This document shows positions 52,648 through 60,347 of a stretch of DNA of 61,645 nt, piece by piece; within the stretch, counting starts at the first letter, position 1, and every line of letters begins with the position of its first letter. The DNA is taken from positions 1-61,645 of the forward strand of contig SRZB01000021.1 in NCBI GenBank assembly GCA_004793585.1. The letters run 5' to 3'. The stretch comes from Hominisplanchenecus murintestinalis. GTDB lineage: Bacteria; Bacillota; Clostridia; Lachnospirales; Lachnospiraceae. Under the pieces are notes generated by a model, which saw only the letters and a program-made list of their open reading frames with translations, made no database searches and was not told where the DNA came from. Position numbers and translations under genes: made by a program.

Positions 52648-54728
52648 AAAAGATAATGCTCCACCAAAAGGGGCTTTGCTATATCGTCATTGTCCTATTG
52701 TTTGGAACTGTATGGCTCGTTGCATCAGACAATCCTTATAATAGTGCAATGGAACAGTACAAAAGTGAATATGAATGGTATCTTGAAAAGGTAAATGGAT
52801 ACTGTACTGATGAATCCTCTCTCTATCTGGAACAGGAGGCAGAGAGAATTGCAGAAGCCAAGGGGAAGAAAAGCTATCTTTTGGAAAGCTACTATGATAG
52901 CAAAATCAGTGAAAGTGAATATAAAAAAGAGAGCCAAGAAATTGAAAATGTTCTGGAACATCAAAATGGATTTGAGGTCATATATCAGCAATATCTCTAC
53001 ACCTGCGAAAATACTGAAAACCGTTATTTTCTTCAAACGAACGGATGGACGGGGCTTCTTGGCGGAGGTACGCTTAATTTTGTCCTGTTCCTTGGCATTT
53101 TGCTGATTGTTACGCCCGTATTCTGTTCCGAGTATAGCTGCCAGATGGACGCTTTGATTTTGACCTCAAAAGAAGGGCGGAAAAGCTCTTTGCATAAGCT
53201 GCTCATTGTTATTTCGGTCGTCCTCTTGATGTGCGTAAGCATATCGCTCATTGAATACGGATTTTACAGCCTCAAATATGGACTGCCGAATGGAAATTAT
53301 CCCATCCAAAGCCTTAGTTACTTTGCAGGCAGCAACAAAAGCATAACTTTATTCGAGGGATATGTTTATATAGGATTGCTCCGTCTTTTTGGCAGCGTGT
53401 TTTTAGCAATACTTCTTATGTTTATTTCTGTTTTGGCGAAAAAATATGCGGTGACCCTGCTTGCAGGTGCAGTATCGGTCATTATTCCCTATGTAGGTCT
53501 ATCCAAAACAATTATTTACCGTCTGCCGCTGCCTTTGCCATTTCTGCTCGGAACAGACTTTTTTGCAGGAGATATTGTTTCAAGCGATGCTTTTACAGGT
53601 GATGAGAAAATTGTTTTTGCAGAGGTTAATACTATAACACTGCTGATTTTGTTTTCAGTATCCGTATTCTTATGTATTTTGGCTGCCGCTTGGATTTTAC
53701 GGAGCAATTCTAATAAATGGAAAATGAAAACAAGGAAAATGCGAAATGTTCCGGCTCTTGCTATCATACTTAGTTTCGTATTGACAATGACAGGATGTTC
53801 AGATGACGGAAAAAGCCAGAATTTTATTCCCGCGAGCAGTGAGCCAAGCAGCCGCGCTTGCGCGGATATTGGGCGAATGCCGCGAGGGTCAAATACTCCG
53901 CCCCTTGGGGCGGGGGATTTGACTTATAATTCATCGGCGGAATATGATTGTATGGGCTATGAAATAACACAGGACGCAGAAACTTTTGACTATTATCTTA
54001 AAAATGCTTCCACAGGAGAAATGCTTCATTTAGTACGCTCACCTATGTTTGGGGCGTTTTCTGATGAAGAAAAGGTATGTGCGTTTTGTGTATGTCCACC
54101 ATATTTATATTATACGACATCGGTTACGGAAAGCTATGTGAACCGTGTCGGAAACTATAACAGCAGCATAACAAAGGTGTCGGCGGTAGAACTTAATTTA
54201 GATACCTTTGAGGAAAAAATTGTTTTTGAACAGATTACAAATTCTGGTCGTTCCCTCTTTGGCATTGATTATGAGACGGGTGATAAATGGAAATTTTTAG
54301 AGTTCCATTACGGTTTTTTCATAAATAATGACAGCATATTTTTCATTGGCAATGATGGCATAACAGAAGTAAACCGTCTCACGAAAGGCATTACAAAACT
54401 TGACATCCCTACAAGTGGAAATATCTCATTCGATGGAGAAAACATTTTTTACAAAAACGAGCAATCGGTTTTAACAAGGTATCATGTTCTAAGCGGCGAA
54501 ACTTTTACTTATGAAAAAGTAGTTGCGTATGATTTCTGCATTGATGAACAGTCGATTTATTATGTATCCAGAACAGACGGAAGTCGTGTATATTCCTGCA
54601 ACAAGGATGGGAACAACAAAAGATTGATTAGCGATACGCCCGCAATGTCGGTTACTTGTGATGCCGGCAACATTTATATATTAGCAAAAGAAAGCGGGGA
54701 GAACATCGTTTTATCAAAAAGTCGTTGA
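52623..54728 (+). CDS. ABC permease fused to a lipoprotein-like beta-propeller domain
   Basis: A 701-aa protein. Residues 1-365 form an ABC-2-like permease with a layout like that of the gene before it: first transmembrane segment (about 19-35), a Glu/Lys-rich helical outer domain (about 45-140), then five segments. Residues ~373-392 (NVPALAIILSFVLTMTGC) look like a complete lipoprotein signal peptide with lipobox Cys392. Residues 401-434 are read from a family 1 repeat. From about 440 on, a beta-rich domain of about 260 residues with blades such as GNIFYKNEQSVL-type and YYVSRTDGSRVYSCNKDG resembles DUF5050-like propellers. Either the fusion is natural, with the hydrophobic stretch as last transmembrane helix, or two genes have been joined. 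CAGGAGGA precedes the ATG. Confidence 0.8.
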   Translation: MSGFMYEIKKIMLHQKGLCYIVIVLLFGTVWLVASDNPYNSAMEQYKSEYEWYLEKVNGYCTDESSLYLEQEAERIAEAKGKKSYLLESYYDSKISESEYKKESQEIENVLEHQNGFEVIYQQYLYTCENTENRYFLQTNGWTGLLGGGTLNFVLFLGILLIVTPVFCSEYSCQMDALILTSKEGRKSSLHKLLIVISVVLLMCVSISLIEYGFYSLKYGLPNGNYPIQSLSYFAGSNKSITLFEGYVYIGLLRLFGSVFLAILLMFISVLAKKYAVTLLAGAVSVIIPYVGLSKTIIYRLPLPLPFLLGTDFFAGDIVSSDAFTGDEKIVFAEVNTITLLILFSVSVFLCILAAAWILRSNSNKWKMKTRKMRNVPALAIILSFVLTMTGCSDDGKSQNFIPASSEPSSRACADIGRMPRGSNTPPLGAGDLTYNSSAEYDCMGYEITQDAETFDYYLKNASTGEMLHLVRSPMFGAFSDEEKVCAFCVCPPYLYYTTSVTESYVNRVGNYNSSITKVSAVELNLDTFEEKIVFEQITNSGRSLFGIDYETGDKWKFLEFHYGFFINNDSIFFIGNDGITEVNRLTKGITKLDIPTSGNISFDGENIFYKNEQSVLTRYHVLSGETFTYEKVVAYDFCIDEQSIYYVSRTDGSRVYSCNKDGNNKRLISDTPAMSVTCDAGNIYILAKESGENIVLSKSR
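53823..53923 (+). repeat. Structured dispersed repeat, family 1, copy 3, inside a gene
   Basis: A ~100-bp copy that aligns from TTTATTCCCG to GGGGCG with the copy at 2646. The first hairpin is CCGCGC-TT-GCGCGG and the second CCGCCCC-TT-GGGGCGG. It is read without stop as residues 401-434 of the permease-lipoprotein fusion, in the linker after the lipobox cysteine. Confidence 0.8.
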
Positions 54729-54735
54729 ATAATTC

Positions 54736-54878
54736 GTAACAGTTCAGCCCAGGACTTTGCATTTACTGCAAAGTCCGTAAGAACGAGTAAATTCAGCCAG
54801 AGAATCCAGACCTTTGCCAAAGGCAAACTTTAAATGGGCTGGATTCCGTAACAGCGAAGCCGAAGTCTGAACTGTTAC
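54736..54878 (-). repeat. Structured dispersed repeat, family 2, copy B
   Basis: A 143-bp element in reverse orientation to the copy at 22513. Terminal inverted repeats GTAACAGTTCAG / CTGAACTGTTAC are perfect here. The stem GGACTTTGCA / TGCAAAGTCC is identical in both copies while the loop differs (GCAGG against GTAAA). The inner stem of the middle hairpin is TTTGCC/GGCAAA here and TTTGC/GCAAA in copy A. It lies between the ABC operon and the amidase promoter. Confidence 0.8.
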
Positions 54879-54893
54879 AATAATGCCTAATTC

Positions 54894-54925
54894 TTGACCA
54901 GTTTTTGACTTTCCTATGAAACAAT
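54894..54925 (+). promoter_or_regulatory. Promoter with 11-bp-spaced direct repeats, site 3 (amidase)
   Basis: TTGACC (54894-54899) and TTGAC (54905-54909) have the 11-bp period. At the conserved 20-bp distance lies AACAAT (54920-54925), a weaker -10 than at sites 1 and 2. It precedes the amidase gene by ~37 bp. Confidence 0.55.
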
Positions 54926-54961
54926 ATATTTTGGAAAAAGGAATGAGGAACAAATGCGGCA

Positions 54962-55774
54962 ATGGATAAAAAACAACACAGAAAGAGAAAAAAGGTCAAA
55001 CGGCTTGTGATAGCTTATCTGCTCAGGGCAGTCGTTATACTGATACCAGTAACAATGATAATACTTATGGTTTGCGGCTGTCTTTACATATGCGAAAAGT
55101 TTACAAAGGAAGATGAAAAAACAGATATATGCACAGATATATATACCAATACATATACAGATACCAATGCATATACAGATACGAACGCTGGCAATGGCGC
55201 TGCTCCTATTACTTCAACAGCTGACTACGTTTCAAAGTTTTGCGTCATCATAGATGCAGGACATGGCGGAAGTGACGGTGGGACTGTCAGTGGAAAGATT
55301 ATAGAAAAGGATATTAACCTTTCGGTTGCATTGAAGTTAAAAACGATTCTGGAGGATAACAATATAAAAGTTGTCTTAACCAGAAGTTCTGACGAGAATA
55401 TAAGCCTTGCACAGCGTACTTCTATTGCAAACGAATCCAATGCAGATTTCTTTATCAGCCTTCATTGCAACTATTATGAAGATGATGCGCAGATAGCAGG
55501 TTTGGAATGTTATTACAATAGTCCAGACGCAACGGAAAGCAAAGCATATGCAGAAAGCATAATCCATGCAGTTTCGCTAAGCAATGACGTGAAAACGAGG
55601 GATGCAAAAACCGAAAACTATTATGTTTTGCGAAATGCTCAAATACCTGCTGTTTTGGTGGAAATGGGATTTCTTTCAAATTATTCTGAGAGTCAAAAGC
55701 TGTTAAGTGACGACTATCAGGAAATCTTGGCACAGAGAATGGCAGAGGGAATTTTTAACGTAACCGCCAAATAA
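54962..55774 (+). CDS. Membrane-anchored N-acetylmuramoyl-L-alanine amidase (Amidase_3)
   Basis: A 270-aa enzyme that cuts the amide bond between muramic acid and the stem peptide. A basic N-terminus and a transmembrane segment (about residues 14-44) anchor it, a Thr/Asn/Tyr/Asp-rich repeat linker (TDIYTNTYTDTNAYTDTN, about 57-75) follows, and the catalytic domain (about 93-270) has the zinc ligands His101 (DAGHGG), Glu115 (IEKDINL) and His168 (SLHCNY), with catalytic Glu234 (VEMGF). The ATG at 54962 gives this; an ATG at 54955 in another frame is closer to the GAGGAA site but yields only 18 codons. It is probably under the VanR-like regulator. Confidence 0.88.
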   Translation: MDKKQHRKRKKVKRLVIAYLLRAVVILIPVTMIILMVCGCLYICEKFTKEDEKTDICTDIYTNTYTDTNAYTDTNAGNGAAPITSTADYVSKFCVIIDAGHGGSDGGTVSGKIIEKDINLSVALKLKTILEDNNIKVVLTRSSDENISLAQRTSIANESNADFFISLHCNYYEDDAQIAGLECYYNSPDATESKAYAESIIHAVSLSNDVKTRDAKTENYYVLRNAQIPAVLVEMGFLSNYSESQKLLSDDYQEILAQRMAEGIFNVTAK

Positions 55775-55834
55775 TACCGCGGTCAGATATAAAATTCCCC
55801 CAGCCCTTTGCGAGTTGGAGTAATTCACTATAAT

Positions 55835-55951
55835 TCACATGCGATTTTTGATAGATTGGAGTTTTTTACTCCAAGGTGCCATCTCTACCATTGTGTAGAC
55901 CACCGCACTGGCATTCGCTCCGTCCACAGAATTGCTGAACAGCCAATTCTT
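55835..55951 (-). pseudogene. IS66 transposase remnant, C-terminal piece
   Basis: On the minus strand this reads KNWLFSNSVDGANASAVVY then TMVEMAPWSKKLQ, ending at a TGA at 55835-55837. The KNWLFS segment and the PWSKKLQ end are hallmarks of the IS66 TnpC C-terminus. About 30 residues normally found between VYTMVE and APWS are missing, so it was already degenerate. It is the continuation of the piece at 59369, separated by the recombinase element. Confidence 0.8.
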
Positions 55952-55980
55952 TCTTTTATGTTCTGTAGAACATAAAAGAA
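55951..55980. repeat. Extra 30-bp palindrome at the left end of the RIT element
   Basis: TTCTTTTATGTTCT (55951-55964) and AGAACATAAAAGAA (55967-55980) are perfect complements around GT. It lies outside the left inverted repeat and has no counterpart at the right end. It contains two inverted copies of the TTATGTTCT motif that also occurs several times in the long inverted repeats, so it looks like a recombinase crossover or binding site. Confidence 0.7.
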
Positions 55981-56066
55981 ATTATGCTCTGTATCGGATT
56001 ATGTTCTGTAGTGCCGCATAGGCTTTTAAAACTGCTTGCGCGGTACCACAATAAACAGAACATAAT
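55980..56066 (+). repeat. RIT element left inverted repeat
   Basis: 87 bp from AATTATGCTCTG to CAGAACATAAT. It matches the reverse complement of 59282-59368 except at two positions (GCTTGCGCGGT against GCTTACGCGGC). It contains several copies of an ATTATGTTCTG-like motif in both orientations and ends three bases from the last recombinase gene. Confidence 0.85.
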
Positions 56067-56068
56067 AA

Positions 56069-57088
56069 TTACAATGTATCTAGAAATGCCAGAATCGATT
56101 TGCTGGGTTTATAATTAAAGGCATCATCTGATGTTTCTTCCAGCTTTTCCATAGCTTTTCTTTTCAATTCGATGTCAGCCACCATGTAACGATGCGTTGT
56201 CTCGATACTTTCATGCCCCAGCCAAATAGCAATGGTTGAGATATCTATCCCGGCTTGCAGAAGATTCATGGCAGTGCTATGACGGAATGTATGCGGTGTT
56301 ACGTTCTTCTTTAAAAGTGATGGAGATAGTACTGCGGCTCTTGCTGAAATGACGGTTATCCTTTGTCCAATACCAGATCTCGTCATTGGTGCTTTTGCCC
56401 TGCTTTGAATCAGATAGTCATCTTGGCTTAAGCACTGCATTGTTATATATTTCTTAATAAATGATGCAGTGGTCTTCCATATGGGTGTGATGCTTTCTTT
56501 TCTTCCTTTTCCCATAAAGCGGATGGATGATGTTCCATCCATGCTCAGGGTAATATCACGGAGCTGGATATTTATAAGCTCTGAAGCCCGGCATCCTGTA
56601 TTATACAAAACCATAAGCATCATCTTATCTCTCGCTGATACTATGTCCGAGCCGTCACATGTCCCGAGCATAGATTCATACTCGTTCTTTTTAATAAATG
56701 TCATTACCGGTTTTTCTGTCTTCTTTGCAGGAAAAGCCAAGGCCTTGCGGATACTATTCGTGTATTCCGGAGCTTCTATTGCAGCATATCTCAAAAAGGA
56801 TTTAATTGCGGAAATCCGAAGGTTGATTGTAGAAGAACTGCATTTCCGGTCGTTCTCAAGGTATTCTGCAAACGCATTCAGGTGGTCAATAGAAAAATGC
56901 TCCATTTCTACATCATCAGGTTTCACATGATATACACCACTGATGAACCCGAGATATAAGGAGAAACTGTCCCTGTAAGAAGAAATCGTCTGTGGTGACA
57001 CATTCCTTTGGGAAATCATATAGGATAAAAAGTATTTTTCCAGCAGTGGGGCAAAAGAACACAGTTTTGATTTATCACATTTAACCAT
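56069..57088 (-). CDS. ritC: Tyrosine recombinase, third gene of the RIT trio
   Basis: A 339-aa recombinase. An N-terminal SAM-like (core-binding) domain (about residues 10-105) is followed by a catalytic domain with the first Arg in NTGCRASELINIQL, HxxR in HTFRHSTAMNLL, the second His in LGHESIETTHRY and the nucleophile Tyr in the same stretch. The start at 57088 (ATG) has GGAGG eight bases upstream; it overlaps the end of the middle gene. Longer frames upstream lie inside that gene. It probably acts with the other two on the inverted repeats. Confidence 0.9.
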   Translation of the reverse strand: MVKCDKSKLCSFAPLLEKYFLSYMISQRNVSPQTISSYRDSFSLYLGFISGVYHVKPDDVEMEHFSIDHLNAFAEYLENDRKCSSSTINLRISAIKSFLRYAAIEAPEYTNSIRKALAFPAKKTEKPVMTFIKKNEYESMLGTCDGSDIVSARDKMMLMVLYNTGCRASELINIQLRDITLSMDGTSSIRFMGKGRKESITPIWKTTASFIKKYITMQCLSQDDYLIQSRAKAPMTRSGIGQRITVISARAAVLSPSLLKKNVTPHTFRHSTAMNLLQAGIDISTIAIWLGHESIETTHRYMVADIELKRKAMEKLEETSDDAFNYKPSKSILAFLDTL

Positions 57089-58025
57089 TGTCATGACCTC
57101 CATAAATGTTTTCATATTTACGGGAAGACATATCCAGCAGCTCAGGTGTTGCAGACAGATACCAATACGTATCTTCCGGATGATTATGCCCCATATATGT
57201 GGATAATAAATATAACTTAGCATTTACATCTATATCCTGCTCAAGCCATTCAAGGACAGTCCTGGACGCAAATGTATGACGGAAATCATAAAGTCTGGCT
57301 TTATCATAACCAGAATCACTGACATCTATGATGCCTCGAATCTTCCGGAATGCGTATTCCAGGGCATCACGTTTTAATGGTCTTCCTCTGGTAGTTATAA
57401 AAAAGCTTGGTTCTCCAATAGCATTAGTGGACAGTACTTCTACTTTCTGACGATAGTTTCGCAGTTCAGCAGTAACCTCTGGCTGTATGGGAATCAACCT
57501 GTCTTTATTGAACTTACTACTATGGATAAAAATCAGGTTGTTTGTAAAATCCACATCCGCCACTTTAAGATTTATTAGTTCAGATGTCCGAAGACCTGTT
57601 GCCCAAAGCAATCCGATTGCCGTTTTTACTGTTAAAGAACGGATGCCGTCTGGAGCATACAGTTTATCACAACATTCCATAAGGCTACATGTTTCCTCAA
57701 GCGAATATATATGAGGTCGGACTCGTTTGTGTGGATTCCCATACGGGAGTTTTGGCATTATTTCGGATTCCGGATCAAATGCATTTGCATAGTCAGCAAA
57801 TGACTTTATTGGTTCGTACCGGCGGCCTTTTGTGACCAGAGAAGGATTTTCCCCAAGTTCACACCACTGAAAAACAATCTGACATGTCAGCGCCCCATTA
57901 TATCCTGTTTCTATCGTGTATCTGGCAAATGCCTTTAAATATACGGCTTCTCCGACTAACTGGAAACCAAGTCCATGCTTGTATTCCAGATAAGCTTCAA
58001 CCAAAGAAGATATCCTATTACTCAT
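57081..58025 (-). CDS. ritB: Tyrosine recombinase, second gene of the RIT trio
   Basis: A 314-aa recombinase. The first Arg is in ATGLRTSELINLKV, HxxR in YDFRHTFASRTV, and the second His and the nucleophile region in YMGHNHPEDTYWYLS. A 25-residue insertion (EWLEQDIDVNAKLYLLSTY) separates the HxxR box from the last box, a feature of this subfamily. It overlaps both neighbours by 8 bp. Start ATG 58025 has a GAGGATGA site. Confidence 0.9.
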   Translation of the reverse strand: MSNRISSLVEAYLEYKHGLGFQLVGEAVYLKAFARYTIETGYNGALTCQIVFQWCELGENPSLVTKGRRYEPIKSFADYANAFDPESEIMPKLPYGNPHKRVRPHIYSLEETCSLMECCDKLYAPDGIRSLTVKTAIGLLWATGLRTSELINLKVADVDFTNNLIFIHSSKFNKDRLIPIQPEVTAELRNYRQKVEVLSTNAIGEPSFFITTRGRPLKRDALEYAFRKIRGIIDVSDSGYDKARLYDFRHTFASRTVLEWLEQDIDVNAKLYLLSTYMGHNHPEDTYWYLSATPELLDMSSRKYENIYGGHDNG

Positions 58026-59217
58026 GATTCATCCTCCTTGGCCAGGATGATGTAACTTTCTTCAAAGAATCCACATCGATCCTTACATATGCTTTGGTAG
58101 CAGAAACAGAAGAATGGCCTAAAAGATCAGCAACGGTTTTCATGTCGTTACCTGCATTATATAAACGCGACCCCATAGTTCTCCGCAGCGCATGTGTTCC
58201 GACGTGCCAACCACTAATCCCGTTTTTTTCATATAGACGGCGTATCGAACTTCTTATGTTTTCAGTTGATGCAGGTAATTCCATCTGGCGTTCGGATTTG
58301 AAGAACAGCTTATTTTCCAAACTTTTAGGACGGGCATGCATCACGTACTCCTCGAGAGCTTTTCCCAATGTCGCTGAAACAGGGAGTTCACGCTGACTTC
58401 GAGTCTTTGTTGACCGGATGATTATCGTACCGCTGTGCCATAGGATATCTTCCATTTGCAAGTTCGCAACCTCACTGCATCTGAGACCGAGTTCTGTAAA
58501 GCAGCACAGTATCAACCGATCCCTAAGCCCTATAGGTGTCTTTGGGAAGGTGTAAGTTTCAAGTTTCTTCTGCTGTTCAGCAGAAAGAATGATGGGAAGA
58601 CTGCCGCCTTTACTCCATGCTGTGACTGACAACGGAAGATTAAGTATAGAATGATGCACCAGCTGGTCATTATACTCCAGAAAACGAAAGAAACGTCGGA
58701 TTGCCGTTACAGTAACACCCAAGCTTGCAGTACGTAACTCAGACCTCTCTGCATCAAGATACGCAACGATATCATCTGCCGTAAAATCTGACCAGTCAAC
58801 TTTTGCAGGTTCAGGAGCAAGTATCTTCATAAAAGCTTTAACCTCCCGTATTGCTGCCAGTGTAACCGGTTCTGTAAGATGAAGAAAATCTCTGCAATAG
58901 CTTCCGTATTGTTCCATGAGAGGATCATACATATCTTTTGGGATGCACTGTTTCCGATATTCTTTTATGTGTATTCCCGTTTTCATGAAGAAAAAAGAAC
59001 TGAGTGATGCCCGGGCAGAAGCAAAAGATGTCCGATTAAGGACAGCTTTCTTCAATGATAGGGCATTGTCAATAAAAGACAGCAGATCCCTCGGATTATC
59101 CGTTTCAGGCGGTTCCTCCAGATCGCTTATCAGGCGTACATAACTATTAACAGTGCCTTTCGTATGGTTTTGCTCCTGTAGAAAGTTCAGAAACATTTCA
59201 ATAGTTGTTTGTTGCAT
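58018..59217 (-). CDS. ritA: Tyrosine recombinase, first gene of the RIT trio
   Basis: A 399-aa recombinase. The core-binding domain covers about residues 1-190; the catalytic part has Arg in ELGLRCSEVANLQ, HxxR in GTHALRRTMGSRLY and His/Tyr in LLGHSSVSATKAYVRID. The ATG at 59217 is preceded by AAAGGAGG 11 bases away. It is the first gene in the direction of transcription and starts ~65 bp inside the right inverted repeat. Confidence 0.9.
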   Translation of the reverse strand: MQQTTIEMFLNFLQEQNHTKGTVNSYVRLISDLEEPPETDNPRDLLSFIDNALSLKKAVLNRTSFASARASLSSFFFMKTGIHIKEYRKQCIPKDMYDPLMEQYGSYCRDFLHLTEPVTLAAIREVKAFMKILAPEPAKVDWSDFTADDIVAYLDAERSELRTASLGVTVTAIRRFFRFLEYNDQLVHHSILNLPLSVTAWSKGGSLPIILSAEQQKKLETYTFPKTPIGLRDRLILCCFTELGLRCSEVANLQMEDILWHSGTIIIRSTKTRSQRELPVSATLGKALEEYVMHARPKSLENKLFFKSERQMELPASTENIRSSIRRLYEKNGISGWHVGTHALRRTMGSRLYNAGNDMKTVADLLGHSSVSATKAYVRIDVDSLKKVTSSWPRRMNHE

Positions 59218-59281
59218 TTTTGCATCTACCTCCTTTAAATTGGTAGATACATCATAACGTGTATTTTAGATTCTATATACA

Positions 59282-59368
59282 ATTATGTTCTGTTTATTGT
59301 GGTGCCGCGTAAGCAGTTTTAAAAGCCTATGCGGCACTACAGAACATAATCCGATACAGAGCATAATT
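59282..59368 (-). repeat. RIT element right inverted repeat
   Basis: The 87-bp partner of 55980-56066 in inverted orientation. The inner end (ATTATGTTCTG) faces the ritA start and the outer end (GAGCATAATT) joins the IS66 sequence at GCGGCCCAC. Confidence 0.85.
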
Positions 59369-59540
59369 GCGGCCCACTGCGAATGGACGGATCGCATTCT
59401 CGCTGAGATTATTGGTAAAGCTGCACCGCCCGTCTTCCAGATAGGTCTCCGCTGTATCACGCCGATTGAGAACATAATTAACCGCTTTATCCATCCAGGT
59501 ATCTGCTGTAGCCTTCCTGGAACTCCCTTGTATGAAATCC
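59369..59540 (-). pseudogene. IS66 transposase remnant, upstream piece
   Basis: On the minus strand this reads ADTWMDKAVNYVLNRRDTAE, TYLEDGRCSFTNN and LSENAIRPFAVGR, an unmistakable IS66 TnpC segment. It ends at the RIT element. To the right the similarity fades near 59530, so the 5' part of the transposase gene is already lost. Confidence 0.85.
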
Positions 59541-59649
59541 AGAAATATTAGTTTGGATAAATACAGTCAGGTCAGGAGGAAAGGGAGAAGCCTTAAGGAA
59601 TACTTCAATAAAAGAAAATGAAAGAAAAGCCATAGCCTCACGATAGAAG

Positions 59650-59904
59650 TTATGACTTTTCTTTTCCCTCGATGAGATATTCATAGGAAACATTGAAAAT
59701 CTCAGTAAGCGCTTTTAATTCCACATCTGTGACGTAGCGTTTATTGGTCTCAATTCTGGTAATCACATTTTTATCCATATCATACCCATTAAGCTGAAGC
59801 TGGTAGGCTAAGAGCCGCTGTGACATATTATGCTGGCGGCGGAGTTCTATGAGCCTCTGGCTGATCAGATTTTTCTCCCCGGTGGATGTTTTCGGTTTTG
59901 GCAT
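59650..59904 (-). CDS. XRE-family helix-turn-helix regulator
   Basis: An 84-aa protein with a Cro/C1-type helix-turn-helix (about residues 15-75). NMSQRLLAYQLQLNGYDMDKNVITRIE is the DNA-binding pair with an insertion between helices 2 and 3, and the end TEIFNVSYEYLIEG is the usual last helix. A GGAGGGA site precedes the ATG. It lies beside an IS66 remnant and another XRE gene, probably part of a mobile island. Confidence 0.85.
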   Translation of the reverse strand: MPKPKTSTGEKNLISQRLIELRRQHNMSQRLLAYQLQLNGYDMDKNVITRIETNKRYVTDVELKALTEIFNVSYEYLIEGKEKS

Positions 59905-60110
59905 ATTTCTAATCCCTCCTGCAAATAGTGTTGGCAGGTTCGTCTCACTTTTTGCACTTTTATTAGATTTTACATGGAATTAGGAATACAATCGGTTGTA
60001 AAAGCGAGACAAGAAATATACGAAAACAGAATGAATCGGTTGGAGAAAAACAGAAAAATAAGAAAGAATGGGAGTGTAAGAGAAATTTAAGAAACGGTTA
60101 CTTTTCCGGT

Positions 60111-60347
60111 TTAGAAAAGCCCAGAAAAGAATGCGTTGATATCGGTATGAAAGATTTTAGCAAGGGCAACAAGTTTTGATACCTTGATATTCATGCGGTT
60201 CGTTTTCAGCTTGGCATAGGTACTTTTGGACATGGAGATACCCATCAGGTTCAATTTTGCAATGACCTGGTCTTGAGTAAGTTTATTTGCATAACGGATG
60301 GCTTGGATATTTTTGCCGATATCCATATCTGGTCTGCTCTTCTGCAT
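60111..60347 (-). CDS. XRE-family helix-turn-helix regulator
   Basis: A 78-aa protein with a Cro/C1-type helix-turn-helix. NKLTQDQVIAKLNLMGISMSKSTYAKL shows the same inserted loop as the regulator at 59650, so they are distant paralogues. The C-terminal LAKIFHTDINAFFSG is typical. GAGGAC lies just before the ATG at 60347. Possible internal start at residue 8. Role unknown. Confidence 0.82.
   Translation of the reverse strand: MQKSRPDMDIGKNIQAIRYANKLTQDQVIAKLNLMGISMSKSTYAKLKTNRMNIKVSKLVALAKIFHTDINAFFSGLF

Larger units (their letters stand above)
55952..59368 (-). mobile_element. Three-recombinase (RIT) element inserted in an IS66 gene
   Basis: Three overlapping tyrosine recombinase genes on the minus strand are bounded by 87-bp inverted repeats (55980-56066 and 59282-59368, two mismatches by eye). 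This is the layout of Recombinase-In-Trio (RIT) elements. Removing 55952-59368 rejoins the IS66 reading frame exactly (…AVGR then KNWLFS…), which fixes the boundaries to within the two T that both ends share. The element carries no cargo gene. Confidence 0.8.

Noticed and set aside
55855-55880. Small palindrome TTGGAGT-TTTTT-ACTCCAA after the amidase as its terminator
   Set aside because: It lies within the IS66 remnant (codes for part of APWSKKLQ on the minus strand) and has no T-run after the stem on the plus strand.
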